A stretch of 64,000 nucleotides of DNA from Paracentrotus lividus (GCA_940671915.1 CALNVZ010000649.1:4762064-4826063), one strand, 5' to 3'; positions 39,401 through 49,915 are shown, counted from the stretch's first letter. Translations and numbers: made by a program. The notes: generated by a model not told the origin, from the sequence alone.

Positions 39401-42400
39401 TGTTTTCTTTTGTGTTTTTTTTTTTGGTTTTTGGTTTTTTTGTTTTTTGTGGCTTGGGTATTTGATGAGGGGTTGCAGTGTTTGATCAAGTATTTTGTTG
39501 CATGGGCTGCGTTAGATACATTTTTGTGTTTTTTGCATCGTTGGACGCGGTGTGTGTATCTTTTACCGGTTTGTGTTTTTTGTTTTTTTTGTTGTTTTTT
39601 GGGTTTTCTGGTTTGTTGTTGCTTGTTTTGATTTTTGGTCTTTTTCATGGTTTTTTGTTGGTTGGTGGTTCTTTTTGTGTTTTTGGTGGTTTTCTGGGTT
39701 TATCGATTTTTTTTTTTTCCTGTCTTTGGTTTTTGGTTTAGTTGTATCTTGGTTTTTGTTTTTGTGTTCTTTTTTTGTTTTGGTTTGTGTGGGTTGTTGT
39801 TGGTTTTTTGTGGTTGTGTTGGTGGGGTGTGGGTGTGTGGTGTTTTGTGGTGTGGTAGTGTTGGGCGTGTTTTTTGGTGTGTGGGGTTTTTGGTGGCGCG
39901 TGTGGCTTTGTGTTGTCTGTGTTGTGTTGTGGTGTTGGTGTATGGCGTTGTTAGTGTGTGGTTTTGGGTTGTGTTGGGATTTGTTTGTGGGGCGTCGGCT
40001 TGCGTGGTGCGGGTTTTGTTGGTGTGCGTGGTTTGTGGCGTGTTGATGCGTGCGTGTTGTGGTTTCTTATTTTTGATTGGTGGGATGTTTTTAGGGGTGT
40101 TTGCTTTTTTTTCTGGTTTTTGTGGATTGTTGTTTGGTTTTGTTTCGCCTTGTTTTTTTTTTGTTGGTTGGTATTGTGTGGGATGTTGCTGTGAGCGATT
40201 TTTGCTTTTGTGCGGTTCGATTAATTTACTTTAAGCGCTATGGTGGAGGTGGGGGGGCTTGATTATGTCTTCTTTTTTCAATTTTTTTTTTTTTTTTTGT
40301 TTTTTTTTTAGTATTTGAGTTTGGATTTTTGTTCTGATTTATTTTGGATGAATTTCTGGTTGGTTGATGTATTTGTCGTATGTTTTGCGTTTCTTTGGGT
40401 CTGGCTTTGGTGAGGTCGGTGTTGGTGGTTTGTCGCGTTTCTTTAAGCTTGTGGCGTGAAATGCTGTATTTTTCTGGGGTTCGTTCGTGTGTCTTTTTTG
40501 TTTTGGTCTGTAGTCCTTAGAGTTTTTTTTTTCTTTTCTATTTAGGCCAAATAATTTGCTTACTTTGAGTATTGTTTAGATTTTGTGGAGATTTGTATGT
40601 GTTCAAGTAACTTGTTGTTCTTTTGGGCTTGTGTCTGTTGTCTTTGCGATGTTTTTGTTTTTATTTGTTTTTTGTTTTCTATCTTGGTTCTTTGCTGTGT
40701 TTTAATTTTTCATGGTATTGGGGTTCGTTTCTGCTGTTGCTAATTCTTGAATTTTCATTTGAATTATGTTTTTGTGATACTTCATATTATATGTTTTACC
40801 GAAATTGGAGGCAGTTTTTTATGCGTAACTTTTATTATACCATCCCTGTTCATTGTTAGTAATTCATTATTCAAAAAAAAAATACTAAAAATTTCTCGTG
40901 TGACTATTTATCGTATGTATTTTTTTTTTGTTCACAAACATGTTCGATTGTGCTGCCCCCAACACCATTTGTTCTTCTTTATTTGAGGCTTCGTTTTCTG
41001 GCTACGCCCAAAAATATTTCTAATAATAATCACATATAAAAATCTTAAATTGTGCGTTAATGATTTACAGACTTCCATGACTTTGTTTTCCGTTTNNNNN
41101 NNNNNNNNNNNNNNNNNNNNTGCAGCTGACACGACCTTGATTGCGCATGCCAATTGAGCCGATTCTTTGCGGACCTCTTGTTGTGCTTCCCAGACATATA
41201 TTACCATAATTAAAGAACAGCATAATAAAATGGCCAAGGAGGGTGGGTGGGGGGCTCTTAGATATACATTAATTGCTCTTCCATAATTATTTAAGGAAAA
41301 AAATTTTTTTTTTTTTTTTTGTTCTAAAGTCGAGTTGTCAGTTTGAAAAGCTTGGAAATTTTTGGGCTCAAAACATTAGAATAAAAATTGAATACAAGAG
41401 AAATACTTGGCAACATTGCAGCATCTGTCAGTGAGTATACGTGTCTGAAAGTGATAACTCACATTTGTTATCCGTAATTGTAGTTTGGCAGTTCCGGCAT
41501 CCGATGTCTTGCCTTTATCCGGGAGTGACAGTAAGCGTGGTCAACGAAGAACAGTCCGTTGAGGTAAGAGGACTAAATACCAAGATGTTGTCAGAGAACT
41601 AGCAACTCTTTCTTACAACACACACCACAACGTTGGGCCACACAGTTTCCTGGATAGAGGAACATGCCTAGTAAAACACAAGACAAAGATATTTACAAAA
41701 GTAATTACACGTACAGGGTGTCCCAGATAAGCTTTTATTGGGTACCGAGGTGAAGGTTGTTTTTATTGTTGGTTTATGTCAAGTTTCATTTGTCTCTTAG
41801 ATATGCAAGCAATTAATGAGAATTAATTGTTTAATAGTGAACTCTTAAAATAGTTCATTCTTTTTTGGCTTAGTCTTGCTGTTTATCACCAGGTTGTGCG
41901 AATATCTATATTACAGGTGATACCTCTGATTCACATATTAAGATGAATCAAGAATAATATTTCTTTTGTAAGAGTCCATAATTCCTACTTGGCACAGTTG
42001 ACTATTTATGAATTGCTTAAAGCAATTCTTTGCTTTGAATGGGAGATTTGAATAAATGTATTTTTAATATCATCAAGAAATCGAACGTGTTTATGAACCC
42101 CGTCTCTTTCAGTGTAGGCTTATAGTGCGTTGTTGTCATCCATTTGAATCTCGTATCTCTTCTGCTAGATTGGTCGAATATATTTGTGGCTTGTTTTAAA
42201 GTTAAGTTTTGATATCACTTCTTGCTATATTCTTGAGCTATGATTTATTTTCTACATCTAAAGTTCATATCTTGTAAAAGTCTGCACCTTGATCTTTATC
42301 ATATTGCTATTGACTTTCCTACGTTGAAAGAATAAATAGACACACATCATCTTCTGCTCTTTTAAATTAAATTGCATGCTGGACTTGGCCTTTAACTTAC

Positions 42401-43573
42401 TTAACACATCGATGGAAGACTGGTGGTTTGCGACGACGATTGCAGCTTTATTAGACTCCAGATTTTGGATACCTCGAACGTCAGCACGGATTCCGAACAG
42501 ACCATTTGTGTAGGATAGCAACATAGCAGCCCATCTTAATACACAAAAATAACGATATACATTTAGACCAGGGCTGATTATGACATTGTATTACATATGT
42601 AAGGAAAGAAGGAAGTCTGAGATAATTTCAGAATCAAACAGAACTGACAAGGAACTCTTTCAAACATTATTATGTGGCATGTGATGATTGTCTAATTTCC
42701 CTAAGCCTAATTTCCCTTTTAAATTTAGAATCTATATGAAAAATGAATTGTTCAGTTGATCTTCACCTGCCATGGATGACTTTTAAGACTTGTTAGATCC
42801 ATCAAATTTCAATCATATTATAGACTAGGCCTAGACCCTATCCCCTTTAATTTTGAGGATGTTATTGAAAGAATATTATGAGTCAAAGTCAGACACAGTC
42901 ATCTCAGTCACATTGGCATTGCCACTCAGCGAAAAAAATGTTAATGATTTGGAAACAGATAACTTCAGTCTACCCAAAAGAGCCACAATCCCTTGATTTC
43001 AGGTAACAACTGATAAGTTTAATCGACCCCCCCCCCCCAACCTCCATTGTCCATCCAGGCCCCCAACCCTATATTAGGCCGGAGATCATTTAGACAATAG
43101 AATAATTGTCGGTATAGATTCTACCAAGTTGTTGTATGTCCGGACACTCAATTTTAACCACTCATTTGAAAGGATTTTTAAAAAGCAATGTCTTTGAAGC
43201 TTTTTAGCACAAAAATATTGTGGAGAATAAATAATGATAATGATGAGAATTATTCAATCAACATATATTTTTGGCTTAATCCTTAGATGAAAAACCAGGC
43301 TTCATTTAAATGTGCGGACAACCAACCCCCATCCTATTCTGTATTCAGTAGCGGGGCTCCAGATCATGCAGATGGAGATTATTCGTACCGATGATTTGAA
43401 GGATCTCGAGGCCTGGGCAGCGACAGAATGATGAGGATTAATGCTTCAATTTGCAGCAATGTATAGAAGAGTGTCATCTTGGCATAATATTTAAATGTGT
43501 TGCTCAACTCGTACAAGAGTATCAACCCAATTAAAACGCTTATCACAAATATTTGCACCCAGTCAAGCTCCAT
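27307..43573 (-). CDS. AGPAT: 1-acyl-sn-glycerol-3-phosphate acyltransferase (LPAAT), six exons
   Basis: AGPATs acylate lysophosphatidic acid to phosphatidic acid in the ER membrane. The exons in transcript order are 43573-43389, 42534-42401, 41667-41463, 33391-33296, 30938-30866 and 27458-27307, about 280 codons, the length of AGPAT1/2. Exon 1 encodes a hydrophobic N-terminus with membrane segments. NHQSSID (residues 98-104) is the catalytic NHx4D motif. YPEGTRNR is the glycerol-phosphate-binding motif, [12 protein letters not shown] is block IV, and [15 protein letters not shown] is the typical C-terminal region. Borders and phases agree (for example CG|A restores Arg62-Trp63) except in exon 3, which has two in-frame stops and a length off by one or two bases. 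Exon 3 sits beside a 25-N gap, so I read this as assembly error, not gene death. The intron between exons 3 and 4 contains a degraded copy of the gene's own 3' half. Whether it is orthologous to AGPAT1 or AGPAT2 cannot be told. Confidence 0.9.
27459..28212. other. AGPAT intron 5, first part, with dispersed repeat copy
   Basis: About 27866-28080 is a diverged second copy of the repeat at 24395-24600. Confidence 0.5.
28213..28545. mobile_element. MITE with CCGTGTTTATACTGTGACTC ends, TA flanks
   Basis: The left end ccgtgtttatactgtgactcg and right end cgagtcacagtgtaaacatgg are inverted repeats (two mismatches) between TA dinucleotides. It lies in AGPAT intron 5. The 72-aa frame inside is not supported. 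Confidence 0.8.
29268..29460. mobile_element. palindromic element around CCGAGGCCGTAGGCCGAG
   Basis: Left (gcatgctctaccatgcaaca…aaatactaaattatcc) and right (ggataatttagtatttgg…gcattaatagagcatgc) pair around a GC-rich centre at about 29352-29370. It lies in AGPAT intron 5. A related end may lie near 29680-29770. Confidence 0.65.
30446..30491. repeat. (CT)n microsatellite
   Basis: Uninterrupted ctctct over about 46 bases. Confidence 0.95.
30866..30938 (-). CDS. AGPAT: AGPAT exon 5
   Basis: It encodes [20 protein letters not shown] and RFGT, with a following Gly split. Acceptor tttctaaacag, donor GTGAGT. It matches the family's VPIVPVV-SS-SSFY block. Confidence 0.93.
31526..31996 (-). mobile_element. 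GACCAAATGG-type element, copy A (minus orientation)
   Basis: It starts gtaaatggccaattgatct and ends agtggatataaaccat, the two fixed ends seen (reversed) in the copy at 57799-58197. The inside is a series of about 20-bp degenerate units, ccatttggtctaatt on the left and attagaccaaatgg on the right, meeting at ccaactggtaatagacc. No coding capacity. Confidence 0.75.
31997..32339. other. intron spacer with a partial AGPAT exon-4 copy
   Basis: A 36-base stretch ending the exon and donor (ctaacctgagcttgaacagc plus aaaatgaaaagctcctt, about 32240-32277) duplicates 33291-33327. The rest of the exon is replaced by other sequence. A block beginning gagccatgagcattattatc also occurs twice here (near 32200 and 32315). 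Confidence 0.65.
32340..33007 (+). mobile_element. GACCAAATGG-type element, copy B, interrupted by a MITE
   Basis: It starts ggtttatatccacttggact and ends gggcaatttacc. Removing the insert at 32628-32864 leaves about 430 bp, close to the 399-bp copy at 57799-58197. Units flip orientation at about 32545-32565 (ttccagtctgttacaggaat). Confidence 0.8.
32628..32864. mobile_element. Harbinger-like MITE nested in copy B, TTA target duplication
   Basis: The ends AGGCCTCGTCACACCGAGTC and GACTCGGTGTGACAAGGCCT are inverted (23 bp, one mismatch). TTA lies on both sides (32625-32627, 32865-32867). The sibling copy at about 58046 reads gggaattagacagaatgg without the insert. Confidence 0.88.
33011..33261. 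mobile_element. Harbinger-like MITE with TTA target duplication
   Basis: The ends TGCGGCGGTCACAACTCGTC and the inverted GACCAGTTGTGACCGCCGCA pair over 23 bp with one mismatch. TTA flanks both sides (33008-33010, 33262-33264). It is inserted at the very end of GACCAAATGG copy B, 35 bp from the AGPAT exon-4 donor. Confidence 0.88.
33296..33391 (-). CDS. AGPAT: AGPAT exon 4
   Basis: Exactly 32 codons: [16 protein letters not shown] then [20 protein letters not shown] is the substrate-binding motif. Acceptor ttctcctgaatcag, donor GTTAGT. Confidence 0.94.
33490..41095. other. low-quality duplicate of about 22.04-31.4 kb (probable long-read gap fill)
   Basis: Colinear anchors are: 33611-33700 with 22190-22300, 33820-33890 with 22480-22560, 34055-34180 with 22800-22950, 35235-35345 with 24950-25090, 35545-35640 with 25366-25490, 36593-36640 with 27428-27480, 37205-37290 with 28285-28400, 38130-38190 with 29545-29610, and 39065-39215 with 31140-31330. 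The copy is shortened to about 0.6 of the length by scattered small deletions. Long stretches are almost pure T and G (34.92-35.08, 36.19-36.57, 38.55-38.83, 39.36-40.68 kb). It ends at a 25-N gap. Open frames here are artefacts. I infer raw-read gap filling, not biology. Confidence 0.85.
41096..41120. other. assembly gap, 25 N
   Basis: Exactly 25 unresolved bases, a conventional placeholder length. It sits at the right edge of the low-quality stretch. Confidence 0.99.
41121..41462. other. AGPAT intron 3 next to the gap
   Basis: No exon recognised. A short minus-strand frame ([20 protein letters not shown]) abuts the gap and matches nothing I know. Confidence 0.35.
41463..41667 (-). CDS. AGPAT: AGPAT exon 3, with frame errors
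   Basis: Acceptor ttttactag and donor GTGAGT bracket [37 protein letters not shown] and a tail reading in a shifted frame like ETANYITDN. These fit the family's block between NHx4D and EGTR (S-KKEL…L-G-FF-D). Two stops fall in the KKELL to SSYL stretch. The length is 205 bases where 2+3n is required. The rest of the gene is intact and the exon is close to the gap, so sequencing error is the best explanation. Confidence 0.75.
41668..42400. other. AGPAT intron 2
   Basis: No element or gene recognised. Confidence 0.4.
42401..42534 (-). CDS. AGPAT: AGPAT exon 2
   Basis: It encodes [29 protein letters not shown] and [22 protein letters not shown] is the catalytic motif. The first base completes Arg62 from exon 1, and the last base starts the Ser codon finished in exon 3. 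Donor GTAAGT. Confidence 0.94.
42535..43388. other. AGPAT intron 1, with repeat fragment
   Basis: About 43132-43255 (gttgtatgtccggacactca to caaaaatattgtggagaata) resembles sequence at 48835-48945, and the GTCCGGACA repeats near 49.7 and 50.1 kb. A C9-10 run lies at 43028. Confidence 0.55.
43389..43573 (-). CDS. AGPAT: AGPAT exon 1 (start codon)
   Basis: It begins [20 protein letters not shown], a membrane segment, continues [12 protein letters not shown] and a second hydrophobic run ALILIILS, and ends RPRDPSNH plus a split Arg. This layout fits the AGPAT N-terminus. The start is the only ATG in the frame before the hydrophobic segment. Donor GTACGA. Confidence 0.85.
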
Positions 43574-45430
43574 GGTGCCTTGGTGGTCAGTGCAGATCTA
43601 TCGTTGTCTCAATTCAAGTCGAAAGAACAGGTCTAGATATCCGAGATTCTAGATCGAAGACTTTCTTTAGTCGTCCCTCAGGGGCCTCAGGCGCTATGCA
43701 GGCTCAGTTCTCAGACTCAGTCAAAGTCCTGCTCCAATTCTAACTTTCTTGGATTGCGATCGAGATCTAGTAACGGTATTGAGTTCGAACTTGACTTTCT
43801 ACAGACTTCAGAGTCATGTCTGCATGGTCTGTCATGAAGCTTACGATCGCGATATGTTCAGAAGTTGTTAGGTTAATCGGCAGTTCTATTGTAGAAACGC
43901 CTCTCGAATGATGTTTAATATGTTGTGGAGGAAATACTGCGCCTTATTATGTGTAGAGTCTACGTACTTATGTACCGTACCCGTACACCTTGGTTAGCGC
44001 TAGCTCGATCGCATCGCTCTGCGATCGTCAACTTTGACCGCTAGCTAGCTGCGACCGCGTGAGCTCATTACGTGAAATTGTAAACAAAAGATCTTCGTAG
44101 CCTGGGTTTCAGGAAAAGTAAGCTTTTCTCATTTTGCAAGTGATTATATACTTTACTGGACTTTGATACTGAATACACTTATGCAAATATATTGTTTGGA
44201 AGACCTTTTGATAGTTTTATACAGAAACAAATTCCAGATTATACGTATCGAGAATATTGAAATAACCTATTAAATTCAAACGTCTGGCACAGCTAAGAAA
44301 TAAAGTTTGGTTACGTAATTTGGTATTTCCCTTTTGCGCGCGCTGGTTTGTGGGTGGGAGCCAAAGTTTTGTGCGTAGCGAACATCTGATGCCATCCCCC
44401 CCATCCCCCGACCAACACCACACCACCACTAGCGTCAGGCAGACAACCATACACACAGCTTGTTTCCGGATTCTTAGAGATACCCCTTATTTTGGAGGGC
44501 CGAACGCCGTTCGTCTCAATTTGACCCCTATTACATGGCTTTTGAGGTGTAAGTCTGCATCAAAATTGATCCGCCACTCTTATTTTTCCAAGGCTGTTTG
44601 GATCGGGGGAGCCCTACATAAATTAACCCCCCCCCCCCCGATTTTCCACAGGTTTTATGTAGGAACATTTTATTTTATTTCATGATTTTCCTTTAAAAAA
44701 AATAAAAAAAAAAAATGAGAACATGCTAAACCCCTAATCTAAAGATAGGTCGGGGGAGTGTCTAAAAGTATTCCCCTTATTTACATGATTTTTCGGCGAT
44801 TTCCCCTCGGTCACCAGTGAAGTCCCTCTTAACTCCTTGTTCCGGAGACAACCCATGTCGCGAATAGATTATTTTATCATTATTATTTTATTCGGTTTCA
44901 CGTAAATGTATCGACATTACAAATACTAAATACAATTGATCTGTCATATAAAAACTATATCGTTATATTAAGATACATAAAAGTAGTTAGTACATTCTGG
45001 ATTACTCTGGCTGGTGCTGACAGGCATTTGGTCCAATTAGATAACTAAATAACATAGTCGCGGACCGCCCTAACCTATACCCCAGCCAGGTGAATCCAGA
45101 TGGCTAACGGGATAAATTTTGTGATTATATAATTATGACTCTGCTCACATTTCGTTCGAAAGTAATAGGCCTGTATTTCTCTCATTACTTTACATGCATA
45201 GGCAGATCCATGCAGGGGTGCCCAAGCGGCCGCCCCTCCCCTCCCCCATTGATGACTGGAAAAGGGGGAGGGGGTGAGGAGAGAGAAAGAAAAAGAAAGA
45301 TAAAAAATAAAAGGAAGGAGAGGAGAAAGAAGGCAAATAGCAAAATGCATGAAACATTACTTTACCCCAATCACCCTAAATTCATTCGATTTTATTTATT
45401 TTAATTTTATTTCATTTCATTTTTTTTTTG
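43574..45430. other. intergenic region between the divergent AGPAT and CENP-E genes, part 1
   Basis: It should contain the AGPAT promoter, but I see no convincing TATA or initiator. C-runs occur at about 44625-44638 and short A-runs near 44700. No gene recognised. Confidence 0.4.
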
Positions 45431-45434
45431 TGTT

Positions 45435-45436
<2 letters not shown>

Positions 45437-45480
<44 letters not shown>
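45437..45480. repeat. (GA)n microsatellite followed by G-run
   Basis: gagaga over about 36 bases, then about nine G. Confidence 0.95.
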
Positions 45481-45481
<1 letters not shown>

Positions 45482-45896
45482 AGAAAGTGCCATAGGGCCT
45501 ATACATATAAATGCATGATACAAATTTAGCATGAACCATTATGATTTTAAAAGTGATTTTTTTTTTTTTTTTTTTTTTTTAAAACCAGTAGGCCTTAATT
45601 CAAATGAAAAAATTATTCCATTTTATCATAGCGTGCAGGACATTTTGAATTATTAGAAACTGGAAAGACATGGACGAATTGGGTATAACGATATTACTGG
45701 AATATGATTGTGTATGTTCTCGACTTGATCTGTTATTTTTAAATGATTTTATCATGATTATTTTTGTCAGGCGCTATTATGTAAAGTAAAAAACGATTCA
45801 GCTTAAACCTTCAACGGTATATTCCGGCCAAGCCCCTTTTTCACCTTATTAAGATTTATATTCATTTCATTTGTATCGAACATAAAGTGATTCATC
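45481..45896. other. intergenic sequence
   Basis: A poly-T run at about 45559-45580. Otherwise nothing recognised. Confidence 0.4.
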
Positions 45897-46729
45897 GGTA
45901 AATTTCCACTTGGTCGATCTAAACCCACTTTGACTAATGCCCGTTTGGTCTCATTCCACATGGTTCAATTTCATCTCATTTCCACTTGGTCTAACACCAC
46001 TTGGTCCATTCCGGTAACAAACTAGTAATAGCCCAAACTTTCATTTCGGAATAAGACGAAAAAGCAATTAGACCAAAATGTAATTAGGGCCTATAGATAA
46101 ATTGGCAATTTGACCAAGTGGTCATTAGACCAAGGGAGAATTGGACCAGTATGCCCTGTATGTTACGATCGATTCGATCTCGGTAGCCTCATTTGGAAGT
46201 CAGATACAGACATGTAATAGGATTACTATATGATTAAGATTAGGGTATATATAGGGAAAGGGTTAGGATTAAGATCATCAACCTTGGAGCATCCTGTACA
46301 GTCATGACTACCGAGAAGAAATCAATCGTAACTTTTAATCGAACTGATAATGTCTATGATGTTACAGGGCACAATTATTTATTAGGCCAAAGGGAAATTA
46401 AACCAAATCGTTAGTAGACCAAATGGGTTTATCCCATGTGCTATTAGACAATAATTTAGAATAGACCATTTTTACTAAGTTATTATAATTTATCCATGTT
46501 TTTTTTCTAGCGACGTAGTAACAAGGTATTCAAACAACCTTGTAATAAAAGAACTGGAATGGAATCCAGTTTGCATATACATTAGTTGTTACTATGTCAG
46601 GCAGGCATCAGGCAAGCTTTCAGGTTGTCAATAACAAATAATTACCTTTGTTTAAGAAGTATGCATAGAAACTTAGTAAACTGGTCTTTTGGACCAACTG
46701 CTGGTAGCCCAAGTGGATATAAACCGATT
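45897..46729 (-). mobile_element. GACCAAATGG-type element, copy C, with insertions
   Basis: It starts ggtaaatttccacttggtcg and ends caagtggatataaacc, the fixed ends of the family. The orientation switch is at about 46012-46030 (ttccggtaacaaactagtaa). The interior is interrupted by unrelated sequence at about 46150-46370 and again at about 46480-46680. Confidence 0.75.
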
Positions 46730-46789
46730 CATCATGCATATATAGCTTTCAAAAAGATCCCATTTCTTATGATTTTGTTACCGAGTATA

Positions 46790-47190
46790 AGACAGCTCGT
46801 TGTTCCGAAGGTGTCCGAATGTTTGTTGTTCCGAAGGTTCGAATGTCCGAACACGTAAATTCCATAAATTATATTTGGATGTTCGTTTGTCCGAAAATGA
46901 AATAAGGTTCATTCTTCAAAACGTGCATTTTGATGCATTAATCCGAAGGTTCATTCGTCCAAAAATGAAATCGGGTTCGTCTGTCTGAAAAAGAAATCGG
47001 AATCGTTATTCCGAAAGTTCGTTTGTCCGAAGTCTCATTCGTCCAAAAATGAAAAGGGTTTATTCGTCCGACTGAAATAAAATAAAAAAAAGTTTCATGC
47101 GTCCGAAACGAAGTAAGGTTTATTGGTCCGAAAATTTAGTAGGGAACGTTCATTCGTCCGAAATTGAAAAAAGGTTCGTAAAGCTAAAAC
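46790..47190 (+). repeat. degenerate tandem array of GTTCATTCGTCCGAAAATGAA-type units
   Basis: Roughly a dozen units with cattcgtccgaaaatgaaa as core and 25-40 base spacing occur in one orientation, with strong divergence between units. Confidence 0.8.
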
Positions 47191-47275
47191 CTGAATAACG
47201 TTGGCTATCAAAAAAGATAATCTGTGTCGTATTAAAAAAACAAAAAAAAAAAAACAAAAAATTATTGTTTCAAAT

Positions 47276-47430
47276 AAAAGGTAATCCATTTTTTTAAGAG
47301 GGCCCATGTTCCATGTTCATTTGTTTTTGCTGTTTATATGTAACTTATAATTAAAGAGGAACTTTCCACCTTTCCAGTGATACCTTTCTGGAATCATTAA
47401 TGTAAAGGATAATTGAGTAAATTGCAAATG
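47276..47430. mobile_element. fragment of the Tc1/mariner-type MITE family
   Basis: The sequence aaaaggtaatccat…gagggcccatgttcc…taaattgcaaatg parallels the left arm of 7873-8399. The terminal CAGTGCG is missing. Confidence 0.7.
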
Positions 47431-49170
47431 AAAATGAAAGGTACAGAGGGTACAGAGTCAATGTTTCCACATTTTGTCCCCACACTCCCCCCCCCCCCCC
47501 CCCCTCCCCCCTTAGCAAAAGCTAGATCCGCCCCTAGCTATAGCTGGTAAGAACTAAAATACTAGTATACAAATGTAAATGAGAATCATGGAGTATGGAA
47601 TGCAAAGTGTAAAACAGATAATTGATCAAAATTAATACTTATTACATTATCATAAGATTCTTCCTTTAATAAAAATGTTCTCATATTTCAGAATAGATCT
47701 TCGAATTTTGAATAACATTTGGTTTAATTTTTTGCTTTAATGCAAAAACATTTTGTTCCAAAATCGGTTCGATTTCTTGTTCATTATTGAAATAAAATTA
47801 ATGGAGAATCAATTTCTCATGTAGGAGTAATTTTTCAACAAAATAATGTTTGTGGTGTGAGTAAATCTCTTTTGTTTCAAATGTATGAAATATTGTTTGT
47901 TGTTTTATAATTAAAAAAATATCAAAAAACGTTGTCCTATTTTTTTTCTTGTTGTTTTGTGTTCGTGAAAATTTTGAGAAAGATAAATCTTGTACCATTT
48001 TGTTTCAGTGGCAAAAACAGTTTGTATTGTTTTGTTTCCAGGCTTCAGCCTGATTTTTATTTTCTTTTACCAAAAATGCAACAAAGAATTGGAGCAGCAC
48101 ATTATTTAGAATTCTGGAAACTGATTTATGCCAACAATTCTTATATGTATTAAAAAAACAAACAGACAAACAAACAAAAACAAAAACGCATGAAAATGCA
48201 AAAATGTGAGTTTTAACCTTTCAGTCAACATGAATATTAATATTTTGTTCCCATATTGCAGCTGCAGTCAAAATATCCAATACCGTTTTGGGCATTGAGC
48301 TGTAGATCTATATCTCCTATATGCCTAATTAAACATCTGTATGGTTTGGGGTGACCCTTTTTCTTTTGATTACTTTTATATAGGTATTTACTGAAATGGG
48401 ACTGATTTTTTTTTTTTTTTTTTTTAAACAAAGATAAGGGTTCTTGTCTTGATGACGGACTTCTGTGAAAGTGATATCAAATCAAATTTGTACCGAATAT
48501 CAAAATATCACTTGGCGCTCCATATATGCGCGGTCGGCGGATAATTTGAAATTCAAACGCCATTCTCGAGCAGAGTCTGCAAAACTGGCTTCGACTCGGC
48601 TTTTTTACGCATTCAGTTTAACAGAGCTAGAGGTTCCTTGAATTAGTCGTATGGTAAGATTCCTCTTTGTATTCTTATTTCATGATTCCTTAATGTTATT
48701 CCATTTTCTGTATTCTAATGATCAATTGAAACTAATTCAGAACGATTTTTTTTTTAAATACTTTTTTTTTAGACGGGCATGCACGTCCTGCAGGCTGCAC
48801 GCAGAGAGACGTCCGGATATCGGATCGACACTCCATTTTCATCAGCCATTTGAAAAGGTTCACAAGCAAAGTCTTTGTAGTTTGTTTTTTAGCACAAAAT
48901 GGTAAAAATATTGTGGAGAACAAATATTGATCATTCTCAGACACATAATGACTGCATGGTGCTTCACGTAGAAATTTTTACTCCACATTGCATTGTCATT
49001 GAGTCCACAAATAATAATTATGCACGACGCTCGAACACGCTAAGTTAACTTGTTAGCACTAAGTTAGGATGGGGGGTCCACGTAACAAACGTTAGAAATG
49101 TTTAGATCTAGAGATCTACTCCATAATTTAATAATTTATGCACAACGCTCGAATGATCACGTTTAGCATA
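47431..49170. other. intergenic sequence upstream of the CENP-E duplication
   Basis: It holds a C-run at 47488-47505, poly-T at about 48408-48424, and a GTCCGGA-bearing repeat fragment (48815-48945) related to 43132-43255. No gene recognised. Confidence 0.4.
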
Positions 49171-49179
49171 TGAAATACA

Positions 49180-49650
49180 CTACCATTGTGCCTTCCAATG
49201 AACAATATGAATAGTCACGATAAAATTTAGATAGACTAGGTCATTTATTTTTTTGGTAAGTCCTCATTTCTTTATACGTTTTCAAATATTGGGCGTAGTC
49301 CGACAGTGGATTCGTTGAAGTTCCTTTTTATATTTCTCTTCTTTATTCTAAAAAATATTGAAAGAGTGGGTCTACGCTTAACCTTTTGTGAAGTCGAGTC
49401 TTGCAGTTTTTCTTGCGAAATGGGTCCACTTTGGTTTAACTATACACAGCCCCGTCGCCGGCGACGGGGGCTGGTCGGTTTAACTTTGGTTATGATTGAC
49501 CGCGCGCATGACAAAGCGGTCTTTATCGAGAACAGCTGAATCGCGTTGTTCAGTTACGGTCAATGCACTTCAGTCATCGCAACCAGGAGGCGGAGATCTG
49601 CGCGATAGCGAATCAGAGCGCCCAACAATCAAAACGCATTGTTCTCTAGC
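49180..49650. repeat. duplicated block A (left copy) upstream of CENP-E
   Basis: Phrases such as accattgtgccttccaatga, gtccgacagtggattcgtt, gtgaagtcgagtcttgcag and agttacggtcaa recur in order at 50470-50870. The left copy contains an extra GC palindrome (ccccgtcgccggcgacgggg, 49451-49470) that the right copy lacks. Confidence 0.9.
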
Positions 49651-49679
49651 TCTGCAAAAGCGAACTTGTAGACTTTTCT

Positions 49680-49915
49680 ACGTGGGGTCCGTTGTCCGGA
49701 CACTTAAGCAGATAAAAACATCATCTTTTGCTCTGGATTTATTCAAAATTTGTGCAGTAAATACATGTAGCAAAAATATTAGTGAATATTCGTGCTTTGT
49801 TATATTGTCTGATATTACTTTCAATCCCTAAATGAAATATTGATCACAAAGGTCTTTAATTGCCGTCTTGTCCGGACAAACAACCCGTCCGGACATACAA
49901 CAACCGGGTACATGA
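49680..49915. repeat. duplicated block B (left copy), GTCCGGACA element
   Basis: ggtccgttgtccggacactt to gtccggacatacaacaaccg. The same text recurs at 50106-50310. The ends gttgtccggac and gtccggacatacaac are inverted, suggesting a small DNA element. Confidence 0.85.

Noticed and set aside
39552..40234. Open frames up to 199 residues rich in Trp, Phe, Val, Gly and Cys, membrane-protein-like
   Set aside because: They arise from nearly pure T/G sequence inside the low-quality duplicate; no domain, no codon-like composition, and overlapping frames all look alike.
41121..41237. Possible exon reading [20 protein letters not shown] on the minus strand beside the gap
   Set aside because: No family match, truncated by the N-run, and no support for its splice sites; it does not fit the AGPAT protein between known exons.
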